Part shown: positions 26,538-36,625 of the stretch, piece after piece
Numbering within the stretch: the stretch's first letter is position 1
How the letters are laid out: each line of letters opens with the position of its first letter
NCBI GenBank assembly: GCA_025667525.1
Contig: CM046875.1
Coordinates: forward strand, 118,720,340 to 118,784,339
Reading direction: 5' to 3'
Origin: Glebionis coronaria
Taxonomy: Eukaryota > Streptophyta > Magnoliopsida > Asterales > Asteraceae
Length of the DNA stretch: 64,000 nucleotides
Notes under the pieces: generated by a model
What the model was told of the DNA's origin: nothing
Database searches by the model: none
The model's input: the letters and a program-made list of their open reading frames with translations, nothing else
Position numbers and translations under genes: made by a program

Positions 26538-26870
26538 ATCTTCCCCAATGTGAGGTCATACCCTTTTGATGTTTGGAGATCAATGGAGATTACGAATCTC
26601 GTCATAAATGAGTCTTGAACGTGTAATAGTAGTTTTGTTCCTTCATGCTATGATCTTTGTCATCTTGCGATCTTGTGTCTTTATCCACATGCTCACACTA
26701 TTAATTTTTCGGATAAGTCTTTGGGCATGAATATGTGGTTATGAATCTTTGACTTTGCTGAGTAAACCGTGACGCCACCTTCTCGAGACAAAACATAGAC
26801 ACGGGCTGAATGGCTTTGACATTCGTCCTAAATCGGTAGCGTTTTACCTTCGGTCGGTGAAGACTGTTAT
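26538..26870 (-). other. Copia 3' untranslated region, distal part
   Basis: This is non-coding. It holds the polypurine tract next to the 3' LTR and ends at the gttat target site (26866-26870) of the Tekay element. The remainder of this region continues at 36626. Confidence 0.8.
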
Positions 26871-27015
26871 TGTAAAACCCAGTACGCCGCATTTTAATTC
26901 GGGGACGAATTATTTCTTTTAGAGGGGAAGAATTGTAAAACCCGTATTTTAAATCGAGAAATTATAAATACGCAGTTTATTATTAATTTACGTGGGATTA
27001 TTGCCAGCAGCATAT

Positions 27016-27171
27016 GTTGCGCCGCAACAGATGTATCTTGCGCCGCAACTCTTGATTCGCAGAACCATGATCTGCAGGCCCTTCAATTTGCGCCGCAACT
27101 CACGTGTCGTGCGCCGCAACTCATGATCCGCAGATCTGTTGCGCCGCAACTGATGTGTATTGCGCCGCAAC
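27016..27171. repeat. Six copies of the dyad TGCGCCGCAAC in Tekay U3
   Basis: Six copies of TGCGCCGCAAC occur in 156 bp at irregular spacing. Two of them are the longer imperfect palindrome GTTGCGCCGCAAC. The 3' LTR has the same array at 34595-34750. Being CpG-rich and near the LTR start, it looks like a regulatory array for a host factor, but no factor can be named from sequence. Confidence 0.85.
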
Positions 27172-28197
27172 TCGTAGTCTGGGCCAAGCCCGTGGGAAGG
27201 AAATAAAACAGACGGAACACACACATATGAAACCCTAAAATCAAAACAAACAGCCGCCTACATTTTCTTTGTGTTCTCTCCTTCCCTGCCGCGACCCACA
27301 TCAAGAAACACGAATAAGGGATCGAGGATTGATCCTAGAAGAACAATAGATTTGCTGTTTTGAAACCCTAAACGGTTAGTAAGCATATGTAAACCCTAAT
27401 TCGTTTTATTCTTTTCTTTTAATCCGATTTATTGGGGTTTAAAACATGTTAAATAAATATTATGATCCGGGCTGTATGTCGGGATGTTGTTATGGTGATT
27501 GGCTGCACAACCAGCCGCAAAACATTAGGGTTTGGTTTGGGGTTTACACTAACGGGGTGTTTGGCAGTGGGTTTTAAACAGGGAATAGGGCTGTTTGGCT
27601 ACAGGGGTAACGGGCTGTTTGGCAACCGGTTTTAAAACAGTTAAGAGTGCGTTTGGGACTGTTAAATCTCACTTCTTTTTATAAGTTTACTTGAAATAAA
27701 CGTTGTAAAATGCATTTAGTAAGTTAAATATAAACTGGTTTTATAAAAATATAAAAAGGGTATATTTTGGGAAAACGAGTTAAACAAATTAAGAACGTAC
27801 TTATATTAGCGAAATATTTTTTTTATGAAATTAATTACCGACAGATATACATTGTACGTAACCATTAGTATAACGTTAATACATTAAAATAAATATAAGA
27901 AACCAATAAGATCAGAAAATTTGATAACGGATACCAGTTAACTTACTCGCGTCTTATAATTATGTAGCACGCGTGAAGCCCGAGTAGTATTCGTTCAGTC
28001 TTCCTTTCAGTCGGTACTGGACTAGAGGTACGGATTTCCCGTCCTTTCAGTAAGGACTTTCCTTTCTATGCATGATTAGGATTCCCCGTCTTCCGCCGAA
28101 TGTTTTCCCAGTATATGTTTAATTTATCAGTAATCATGTTAATAACTAAATGGAATTGCCTGAGCGTTATATACAAGCACGACCAGTTTATGTACTA

Positions 28198-28273
28198 GTT
28201 ACGGAGGTACCGTAACCACGACACTAGAGGCACCGGTGTCGTGACTCACATGCAGGAGAGTGATATCCTGCAT
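28198..28273 (+). other. Three-hairpin module in Tekay LTR
   Basis: Three perfect inverted repeats follow one another: GTTACGG/CCGTAAC with a 5-nt loop (28198-28216), CACGACAC/GTGTCGTG (28217-28243), and ATGCAGGA/TCCTGCAT around GAGTGATA (28250-28273). The same set is at 35777-35852 and, with other stem bases, in elements A and B. It lies 5' of the TATA box, so within genomic RNA it would fall in the 3' U3 region. Confidence 0.8.
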
Positions 28274-28505
28274 CGTCCCACTCATGTTCAGTTGGCCATT
28301 CTTATATGTATGTTTTAGTGGGGCGTATGGATGCATCCTAGGCTATATGTGTTTCATGTTATCAGGGTGAATGTGGTGTGTGCTCTACATCCTTCACATT
28401 GGAGCTGATCCCTCCACCCAGCACAGTTATTTAGAGGTCACCCCTCTACAGCATGACGAGGTCACCCCTCCAGTTATTCATGCACGGTTGTTACAGCACG
28501 TGACC

Positions 28506-28513
28506 TATATAAG
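28506..28513 (+). promoter_or_regulatory. Candidate TATA box of Tekay 5' LTR
   Basis: TATATAAG is preceded by CACGTGACC. The context is shared with 2153-2160 and 36085-36092. It is a likely core promoter, judged by motif only. Confidence 0.55.
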
Positions 28514-29050
28514 CTCTGGCAAATAAAATACAGTAAATGCATGTTTTCAGAAATTAAAAGTTATATTTCAGTATCAGTTTTATGAACCAGGTTTTACAGA
28601 TTTTATGCAAGGTTATACCACATGTTACATATCAGTCTTACAGCTTCATTATTGACTCTATTGCATTATCTTTCTGTACATTTCTTATCATGCTATATCC
28701 GTTCACTGAGCGTTATGCTCAGCCGTAGTTTCCTTTCATGTTCCCCAACGGCAGGTACACAGGGACGATCTTAGGACTTCTAAGAGAGTACGTGCATTTG
28801 GATGGGAGCTATCCAGACTCCTTTATTTTTATGCACACTTTACGTTACTTTACTTTGGTTGTTTGGACACTGTTTCGTCCTTTTCCTTTCCGTATTTTAA
28901 TCTTTATATTTTGGGCTTGTTGGACTACCGATGTTTGATTCCGGTATTTCCGTTTGGTCAGTTAATGTTTAATACATTGCCTTGCATGCTTTGATGACAC
29001 GCCATAAATACACGTAACGGTCCATTTATCCAAGTGGGGTGTTACAATTA

Positions 29051-29063
29051 TGGTATCAGAGCC
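29051..29063 (+). promoter_or_regulatory. Primer-binding site (initiator Met tRNA)
   Basis: TGGTATCAGAGCC begins 4 nt after the 5' LTR end, the usual primer site of plant chromoviruses. Confidence 0.95.
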
Positions 29064-29260
29064 TGGTTCGACCTGTAGGCTCTAAAACTTGACCTGTGAC
29101 TAGTGGGTGGTCATCAGGAACTTCCTGTATTTTGGCGTCGTTATCTTCCATGCTATTTATGTATTTTATCAGTCAGCTTTTCAAAATTTTGATTAAGTAA
29201 ACGGCTGGTACAGGACTGGCCATATTTAATCGCATGTGATTTCAGCAAAATTTTTGTTTT

Positions 29261-29392
29261 GGTGAACTGACCATAGGCGTTCACCCTTGTTATTTAAATT
29301 TTGTATGGATGAACTGACCATAGGCGTTCATCCTTACTCATGTCAGATTTATGTTTCAGAAATTATTTTGTGAACTGACCCTAGGCGTTCAC
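29261..29392 (+). other. Three leader hairpins with a conserved loop
   Basis: Three hairpins precede gag. Hairpin 1 is GGTGAAC/GTTCACC (29261-29285), hairpin 2 is GGATGAAC/GTTCATCC (29307-29333), and hairpin 3 is GTGAAC/GTTCAC (29370-29392). All have an 11-nt loop: TGACCATAGGC twice and TGACCCTAGGC once. The stems differ by paired changes. Position and form suggest a packaging or dimerisation signal. This is an inference, supported by similar hairpins in the leaders of A and B. Confidence 0.8.
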
Positions 29393-29505
29393 CAGTATTC
29401 ATGTCATGTTTTGTCAGTTATACCACCATGAATTACACTAAGCATATTCAGATATATTACCCCAGATTTTTGCAGTTTTAATCAACTCATTCTATTATAT
29501 TTCAG

Positions 29506-32500
29506 ATGCCACCCAGACGCGAAACCGAGAATGATCCTAATGCAGCTGCCATTGCTGCTGCTGTTCAGGCTGCTATACAAGCCATGTTACCCCAAATTCG
29601 TGACGAGATCCGAGCTGAATATCAGAATGGACCTCAGCAGAATAACAACCCTCCTGCTCCACCACCTGCCACCTTACCCGCGTGGCTGGATCTGTTCAAC
29701 AAGCAGAAACCCCGACTGTTTGAGCAGACTGTAGCTCCAACTGATGCAGAAGACTGGATCTACCACATAGAGAAAATTTTTGGAGCTATGGGTTGTGGTG
29801 ATGTTTTCAAAGTTAGGCTTGCAGTTTATAAGCTGGAGGGTCCTGCTCTACATTGGTGGAGGTCTCAGAAACAGTCTAACGGGGGAGATGCTTGGGAGCT
29901 TGCATTGACCTGGGCACGTTTCAAGACGATGTTCTATGACCAGTTTTTCCCGCATGCGGAACAAGCTAAGATGAAGAGGGACTTTCACGTTATTCGTCAG
30001 AATAATGGCGAGAACAGTATCGAGTTCATGCACCGATACCTCAGGATGGCTGGGTTCTTGGGGGAGGCTGCGGGTACCGTAGAGGAGCAAGTGAAGCAAT
30101 TTCGCTGGGCTCTTCACACCAGGACTGCAGATAGATTGATGAGTGCCACATTCACTAATGTGTCACAAGTAGCTAATGCAGCTCGGGACATCGAGATGCT
30201 TTATGAGAGAGACGAGCTCGAGAATGTAGAGCGTCCGGAGAAGAGGTACATCTCACCCAACAGACTTAAACATTTTAGCCATTATTGCTTGGCAACTTAT
30301 ATGTTATTAAAATCTTGCAGACACAGAGGAGGAGACCGATCCCAATCGGCTCCTCCGCATCAGAACTACAGGAACCACGGTCAGTCATATGACCGTAATC
30401 GGTCAGATAGGAGGAACGGCGGTGATAATTACCGCGGTAGTTCCAACTCCTCTGGCAGCTACAGGTGAGCCTTTGAGCTCCAAGAATACTAAGCTATCGT
30501 GTAAAACAGATCTAAAAATCTATTTGTAAATTCCAACAGAGATGCCGGACAGGGGCGTGACCAAAACAACAGGGGTCAACAGGTTGCCCGACCGTCAAAT
30601 TCTGGTAATTTTAAAATTTAATCAGTCAGCCTTACTTCAGTTAAATTATCAGAATCGTGACACGTATATATCATCATAAATCAGGTGCTCAGCAAACCAG
30701 AGCTACTTCCACCGGGTTTACTTACCCTACTTGCATCACGTGTGGGAAGAAACACTCGGGACCTTGTCGTCGTGGTTCGGGTAATTGCTACCAGTGTGGT
30801 CAGCCCGGCCATTTGAAGAGGGATTGCAAGAGCGGGGATGTTGCCGGTACTTCAGGCCAGACTCCTCAGATGTTACCTCCGCCACCACCGATACCACCAA
30901 CCACCGGTCGTGTCTACACTACTAACCGTGAACAAGCAAATAGGACCACAGGTACTATTACTGGCATTTTGTTTATACACGGACAGTCTGCATGCGTGCT
31001 TTTCGATACAGGCGCCACGCACTCGGTTATATCTACTTCGTATGCGGTTAGAATAAACATGACCCCTACGCCACTAGACAGTGCACTTAGTATATCTACC
31101 CCCATGCGAGACTCTGTACTCATTACCCAAGTATATAAGGATCTCCCTCTTGAGTTTGACGATAAAATCCGTCCAGTCAGTGCTCTTCCTTTGGATATGT
31201 GTGAATTCGATATTATTCTGGGTATGGATTGGTTATCGGTTCATCATGCCACCATAGATTGCCATGCTCACCAGGTTATCTTTGGTGATGTCCAGACACC
31301 AGAGTATATCCACCGAGGCTTCCTACCAGGAAAACATGTTCAGATCATTTCAGCTTTACAGGCTCGTACTTTACTATATCATGGTTGCGAGGGTTTCCTA
31401 GCTACAGTCCATGACACGACTTCTGAGACACCTTCGATTCATGATCAGCCAGTTGTGTCAGATTTTCCGGATGTTTTTCCAGAGGAACTTCCAGGTTTAC
31501 CTCCCATGCGAGAGGTAGAATTTGGTATCGATCTCATTCCAGGTGCAGAACCAGTATCTAAAGCTCCTTACCGTATGGCTCCTGTAGAGCTTAAGGAACT
31601 GAAGGATCAACTTCAGGAACTTCTCGAAAGGGGTTTCATCCGTCCCAGCGTGTCACCTTGGGGCGCTCCAGTTTTGTTTGTCAAGAAGAAGGATGGTAGT
31701 ATGCGCTTGTGTATTGACTACCGTGAGTTGAATAAGCTCACTATTCGTAACCGTTATCCACTTCCTCGTATTGACGATTTATTCGACCAACTTCAGGGTG
31801 CCAAGCACTTCTCAAAAATCGATCTACGATCAGGCTACCATCAGCTGCGTGTAAAAGAGCAGGATATATCTAAAACTGCTTTCCGCACGAGGTACGGTCA
31901 TTACGAGTTTGTTGTCATGCCATTCGGTCTCACGAATGCGCCCGCAGTATTTATGGACTTAATGAACAGAGTCTTCCACGAATTTTTAGACAAGTTTGTG
32001 ATCGTATTCATCGATGATATCCTTATTTTCTCCAAATCCAAAGAGGAACATGAGAATCATCTCCGTACAGTTTTGCAGATTCTCAGACAAGAAAAGCTAT
32101 ACGCTAAATTTTCGAAGTGCGAATTTTGGCTGAATACAGTGGCGTTTCTAGGTCATATTGTGTCTGCGGACGGAATCACCATGGATCCTGCAAAGGTGGA
32201 GGCTATCACCAAATGGCCAAGACCGACGTCTGTCACAGAGATACGTAGTTTTCTTGGGTTGGCAGGTTACTACCGCAGGTTTGTGGAAAACTTCTCACGC
32301 TTAGCGTTACCATTGACCCAACTTATGCGAAAAGGCGAGAAGTTTATATGGACCGAGGAGAGAGAAAAGAGTTTCGAGGAACTCAAGCATCGATTGATCT
32401 CAGCACCGATACTTACTCTCCCATCCGGTACAGGTGGTTATCAGATATACAGCGACGCATCGGGAAAAGGCTTAGGCTGTGTTCTTATGCAGCATGGGAA

Positions 32501-34331
32501 AGTCATCGCTTATGCTTCGCGTCAACTAAAGCCGTATGAGAAAAATTATCCTACTCATGATCTAGAGCTCGCAGCAGTCGTCTTCGCCCTTAAAATCTGG
32601 AGGCATTATTTATACGGTGAGTCGTGTGATATCTTCACCGATCACAAAAGTCTCAAGTATATATTTACACAGCGAGAGCTGAACATGAGACAGCGGCGAT
32701 GGTTAGAACTGCTGAAAGACTATGACACTAACATCCAGTATCACCCAGGTAAAGCAAATGTCGTGGCAGATGCCCTTAGCAGAAAGTCAGGTATGGTAAA
32801 TGGCATCAAAGTTCAGGAAGAAATTATTCGGGATTTAGAGCAGTATGATATTGAGCTCTTAGTACGCGGACAGAGGGGATACTGGGCTAGTTTGAGGGTA
32901 GAACCAGATTTACTCTCCAGGATTAAAGACGCCCAAAAGGATGATGGTGAGATCTGGGCGATCATCCAGAACATTGACCGTCAGACCGAATTTCGCATCG
33001 ATGACGACGGTATTGTATGGCAGGGTACCAAACTCTGCGTTCCAGAAGATCCTGCTCTTAGAGAAGCCTTGATGACTGAGGCTCACAGCTCTCCGTTCTC
33101 CATTCATCCAGGTTCCACTAAGATGTACCATGATCTTAAGCAGTATTTCTGGTGGAGCGGCATGAAGCAGGATGTCGCAACATTTGTGTCTAAATGTCTG
33201 ACCTGCCAGCAGGTTAAGATAGAACATCAGCGTACCAGCGGGTTACTTCAGCCATTAGAAATTCCAACGTGGAAATGGGACAAGATTTCTATGGACTTTG
33301 TTACCGGTTTACCACAGACTCAGCGGCGACATGATGCAATCTGGGTCATTGTCGACCGCTTGACCAAGTCAGCACATTTCATTCCTATTCGTAAAGATTT
33401 CGCAGTCAGTAAATTGGCGAAACTATTCACCGAGGAGATTGTACGGTTACATGGTACACCCTCCGAAATTATATCAGATAGAGATCCACGGTTTACTTCT
33501 CATTTCTGGGGAGGCCTGCATAAAGCTTGGGGAACTAGGCTCAAGCTCAGCACAGCTTTCCATCCACAGACGGACGGTCAGTCAGAGCGTACTATCCAGA
33601 CCTTGGAGGACATGCTACGCGCATGTGCATTAGAATGGACAGGACACTGGGATGACTATATTTGCTTGGTCGAGTTTGCTTACAACAACAGTTGGCATGC
33701 TAGTATCAAGCGTGCTCCATTCGAGATGTTATACGGCAGAAAATGCCGTGCTCCTATTTGTTGGGATCAGGTGGGAGAACGTTTAATTGAAGGACCTGAA
33801 CTGATAGAACTGACCAATGAAAAGGTCGCCATCGCTAGGGCGAAGCTGCAAGAAGCGCGTACTCGCCAGAAAAGTTACGCCGACAAGCATCGCAGAGATC
33901 TATCTTTTCAGACAGGGGATCGTGTGTTCCTCAAAGTATCACCCGCACGAGGCGTCAGACGTTTTGGCCTCAAAGGCAAACTTAGCCCTCGCTACATCGG
34001 ACCGTTCGAGATCCTTGAACGTATTGGTGAAGTGTCATATAGATTGGCGTTACCGCCTCAGCTTTCACACGTTCACAACGTGTTTCATGTCTCATTGCTC
34101 AGGGGGTACAACTATCATGAGCTTCACAAAGTAAATTATCCACTCGATCAGATTCGGGAGGATTTATCTTATATCGAGGAACCCGAAGCGGTTTTAGATC
34201 GCCAGGATCGAGTTATGAGAAGGAAGACCATTCCTTTCGTCAAGATCCTGTGGAGGAACCATACAGAGCGAGAGGCCACTTGGGAAACAGAGGAGTCTAT
34301 ACGGACTTCTTATCCTCACTTTCAGTTTTGA
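29506..34331 (+). CDS. Tekay chromovirus Gag-Pol polyprotein, three predicted introns
   Basis: The capsid-like Gag domain occupies the first part (about 29690-30240). Zinc knuckles [12 protein letters not shown] and [14 protein letters not shown] (ending 30827) follow the introns. Next come protease (DTGA, about 31005), reverse transcriptase (FIDD active site, about 32008-32019), RNase H (SDASGKG, about 32450), integrase with a zinc-binding HHCC part (33080-33215) and a D,D,E core (about 33295, 33475, 33590), a GPF motif (about 34000), and a C-terminal chromodomain (about 34160-34331). The uninterrupted frames are 29506-30468 (320 codons plus stop) and about 30645-34331. Removing 30246-30320, 30465-30539 and 30605-30684 joins them into one frame of 1531 codons plus stop, the expected size. 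The ATG at 29506 is the first in a good position after the leader. The cytoplasmic polyprotein should be cut by its protease, and the chromodomain would direct integration. Confidence 0.93.
30246..30320 (+). other. Predicted spliceosomal intron 1 in gag (75 nt)
   Basis: The intron begins GTACAT after AAGAG and ends TTGCAG before ACACAG. It is AT-rich, phase 2 and a multiple of three. Retention keeps the frame open and would add 25 residues that include hydrophobic and cysteine-containing text unlike the flanking Arg/Gly-rich Gag tail. Confidence 0.75.
30465..30539 (+). other. Predicted spliceosomal intron 2 in gag (75 nt)
   Basis: The intron begins GTGAGC after GCTACAG and ends TTCCAACAG. 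A TACTAAG branch-site-like word lies at 30487-30493. It is phase 2. Retention gives a stop (TGA, 30466-30468) right after the donor, ending Gag before the zinc knuckles. Removal continues into an Arg/Gln/Asn-rich Gag tail. Confidence 0.85.
30605..30684 (+). other. Predicted spliceosomal intron 3 in gag (80 nt)
   Basis: The intron begins GTAATT after AATTCTG and ends AAATCAG before GTGCTC. Its length is not a multiple of three, so removal is needed to bring the Gag tail into the pol frame. Of the AG sites I tested, the one at 30683-30684 restores the frame and avoids the TAA at 30642. Confidence 0.8.
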
Positions 34332-34419
34332 TTCGGGTATGTCTTTTCAGCTTTTATGTCGTTCAATTTATCAGCATTTCAGCCTTTACTTCAGTCAGCT
34401 TAAATACCTTGTAATTCGG

Positions 34420-34449
34420 GGACGAATTTTTCTTTTAGAGGAGAGGAAT
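34420..34449 (+). promoter_or_regulatory. Polypurine tract used for the 3' LTR, first of two copies
   Basis: AATTCGGGGACGAATTTTTC is followed by a purine run, AGAGGAGAGGAA, directly before the 3' LTR start at 34450. A second, very similar tract lies inside the LTR at about 34475-34513. The target-site duplication shows that the first is the working boundary. Confidence 0.8.
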
Positions 34450-36625
34450 TGTAAAACCCAGTACGCCGCATTTTAATTCGGGGACGAATTATTTCTTTTA
34501 GAGGGGAAGAATTGTAAAACCCGTATTTTAAATCGAGAAATTATAAATACGCAGTTTATTATTAATTTACGTGGGATTATTGCCAGCAGCATATGTTGCG
34601 CCGCAACAGATGTATCTTGCGCCGCAACTCTTGATTCGCAGAACCATGATCTGCAGGCCCTTCAATTTGCGCCGCAACTCACGTGTCGTGCGCCGCAACT
34701 CATGATCCGCAGATCTGTTGCGCCGCAACTGATGTGTATTGCGCCGCAACTCGTAGTCTGGGCCAAGCCCGTGGGAAGGAAATAAAACAGACGGAACACA
34801 CACATATGAAACCCTAAAATCAAAACAAACAGCCGCCTACATTTTCTTTGTGTTCTCTCCTTCCCTGCCGCGACCCACATCAAGAAACACGAATAAGGGA
34901 TCGAGGATTGATCCTAGAAGAACAATAGATTTGCTGTTTTGAAACCCTAAACGGTTAGTAAGCATATGTAAACCCTAATTCGTTTTATTCTTTTCTTTTA
35001 ATCCGATTTATTGGGGTTTAAAACATGTTAAATAAATATTATGATCCGGGCTGTATGTCGGGATGTTGTTATGGTGATTGGCTGCACAACCAGCCGCAAA
35101 ACATTAGGGTTTGGTTTGGGGTTTACACTAACGGGGTGTTTGGCAGTGGGTTTTAAACAGGGAATAGGGCTGTTTGGCTACAGGGGTAACGGGCTGTTTG
35201 GCAACCGGTTTTAAAACAGTTAAGAGTGCGTTTGGGACTGTTAAATCTCACTTCTTTTTATAAGTTTACTTGAAATAAACGTTGTAAAATGCATTTAGTA
35301 AGTTAAATATAAACTGGTTTTATAAAAATATAAAAAGGGTATATTTTGGGAAAACGAGTTAAACAAATTAAGAACGTACTTATATTAGCGAAATATTTTT
35401 TTTATGAAATTAATTACCGACAGATATACATTGTACGTAACCATTAGTATAACGTTAATACATTAAAATAAATATAAGAAACCAATAAGATCAGAAAATT
35501 TGATAACGGATACCAGTTAACTTACTCGCGTCTTATAATTATGTAGCACGCGTGAAGCCCGAGTAGTATTCGTTCAGTCTTCCTTTCAGTCGGTACTGGA
35601 CTAGAGGTACGGATTTCCCGTCCTTTCAGTAAGGACTTTCCTTTCTATGCATGATTAGGATTCCCCGTCTTCCGCCGAATGTTTTCCCAGTATATGTTTA
35701 ATTTATCAGTAATCATGTTAATAACTAAATGGAATTGCCTGAGCGTTATATACAAGCACGACCAGTTTATGTACTAGTTACGGAGGTACCGTAACCACGA
35801 CACTAGAGGCACCGGTGTCGTGACTCACATGCAGGAGAGTGATATCCTGCATCGTCCCACTCATGTTCAGTTGGCCATTCTTATATGTATGTTTTAGTGG
35901 GGCGTATGGATGCATCCTAGGCTATATGTGTTTCATGTTATCAGGGTGAATGTGGTGTGTGCTCTACATCCTTCACATTGGAGCTGATCCCTCCACCCAG
36001 CACAGTTATTTAGAGGTCACCCCTCTACAGCATGACGAGGTCACCCCTCCAGTTATTCATGCACGGTTGTTACAGCACGTGACCTATATAAGCTCTGGCA
36101 AATAAAATACAGTAAATGCATGTTTTCAGAAATTAAAAGTTATATTTCAGTATCAGTTTTATGAACCAGGTTTTACAGATTTTATGCAAGGTTATACCAC
36201 ATGTTACATATCAGTCTTACAGCTTCATTATTGACTCTATTGCATTATCTTTCTGTACATTTCTTATCATGCTATATCCGTTCACTGAGCGTTATGCTCA
36301 GCCGTAGTTTCCTTTCATGTTCCCCAACGGCAGGTACACAGGGACGATCTTAGGACTTCTAAGAGAGTACGTGCATTTGGATGGGAGCTATCCAGACTCC
36401 TTTATTTTTATGCACACTTTACGTTACTTTACTTTGGTTGTTTGGACACTGTTTCGTCCTTTTCCTTTCCGTATTTTAATCTTTATATTATGGGCTTGTT
36501 GGACTACCGATGTTTGATTCCGGTATTTCCGTTTGGTCAGTTAATGTTTAATACATTGCCTTGCATGCTTTGATGACACGCCATAAATACACGTAACGGT
36601 CCATTTATCCAAGTGGGGTGTTACA
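34450..36625 (+). repeat. Tekay 3' LTR (2176 bp)
   Basis: It is the same length as the 5' LTR. The only mismatch I saw is A at 36490 against T at 28911. It is followed by gttat (36626-36630). It carries the GC-dyad array (34595-34750), hairpin module (35777-35852) and TATA box (36085-36092) at the same offsets. Confidence 0.95.

Larger units (their letters stand above)
26871..29046 (+). repeat. Tekay 5' LTR (2176 bp)
   Basis: The LTR starts TGTAAAACCCAG directly after gttat and ends GGGGTGTTACA. Its first 64 bp contain a copy of the polypurine-tract region followed by a second LTR-like start, TGTAAAACCCGT, at 26935-26946. Further landmarks are the TGCGCCGCAAC array (27016-27171), the hairpin module (28198-28273) and a TATA box (28506). 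Small ORFs here are not genes. Confidence 0.95.
26871..36625 (+). mobile_element. Young, apparently complete Tekay/Del-type chromovirus (Ty3/gypsy)
   Basis: The 9755-bp element is bounded by TSD gttat (26866-26870, 36626-36630). Both LTRs are 2176 bp, and I noticed one difference between them (28911 versus 36490), so the insertion is recent. The order is 5' LTR, initiator-Met primer site (29051), 459-bp leader with three hairpins, gag-pol (29506-34331) with a C-terminal chromodomain, polypurine tract, 3' LTR. If the three small introns are spliced the coding sequence is unbroken, so this copy could be active or a source of proteins for relatives. Confidence 0.96.

Noticed and set aside
26988..27304. 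Overlapping small frames with Leu-Arg-Arg repeats
   Set aside because: They are produced by the TGCGCCGCAAC array in the Tekay LTR and carry no protein evidence.
29051..29063. tRNA gene fragment
   Set aside because: It is a 13-nt primer-binding site with no cloverleaf around it. The same applies to 15949, 49839 and 53049.
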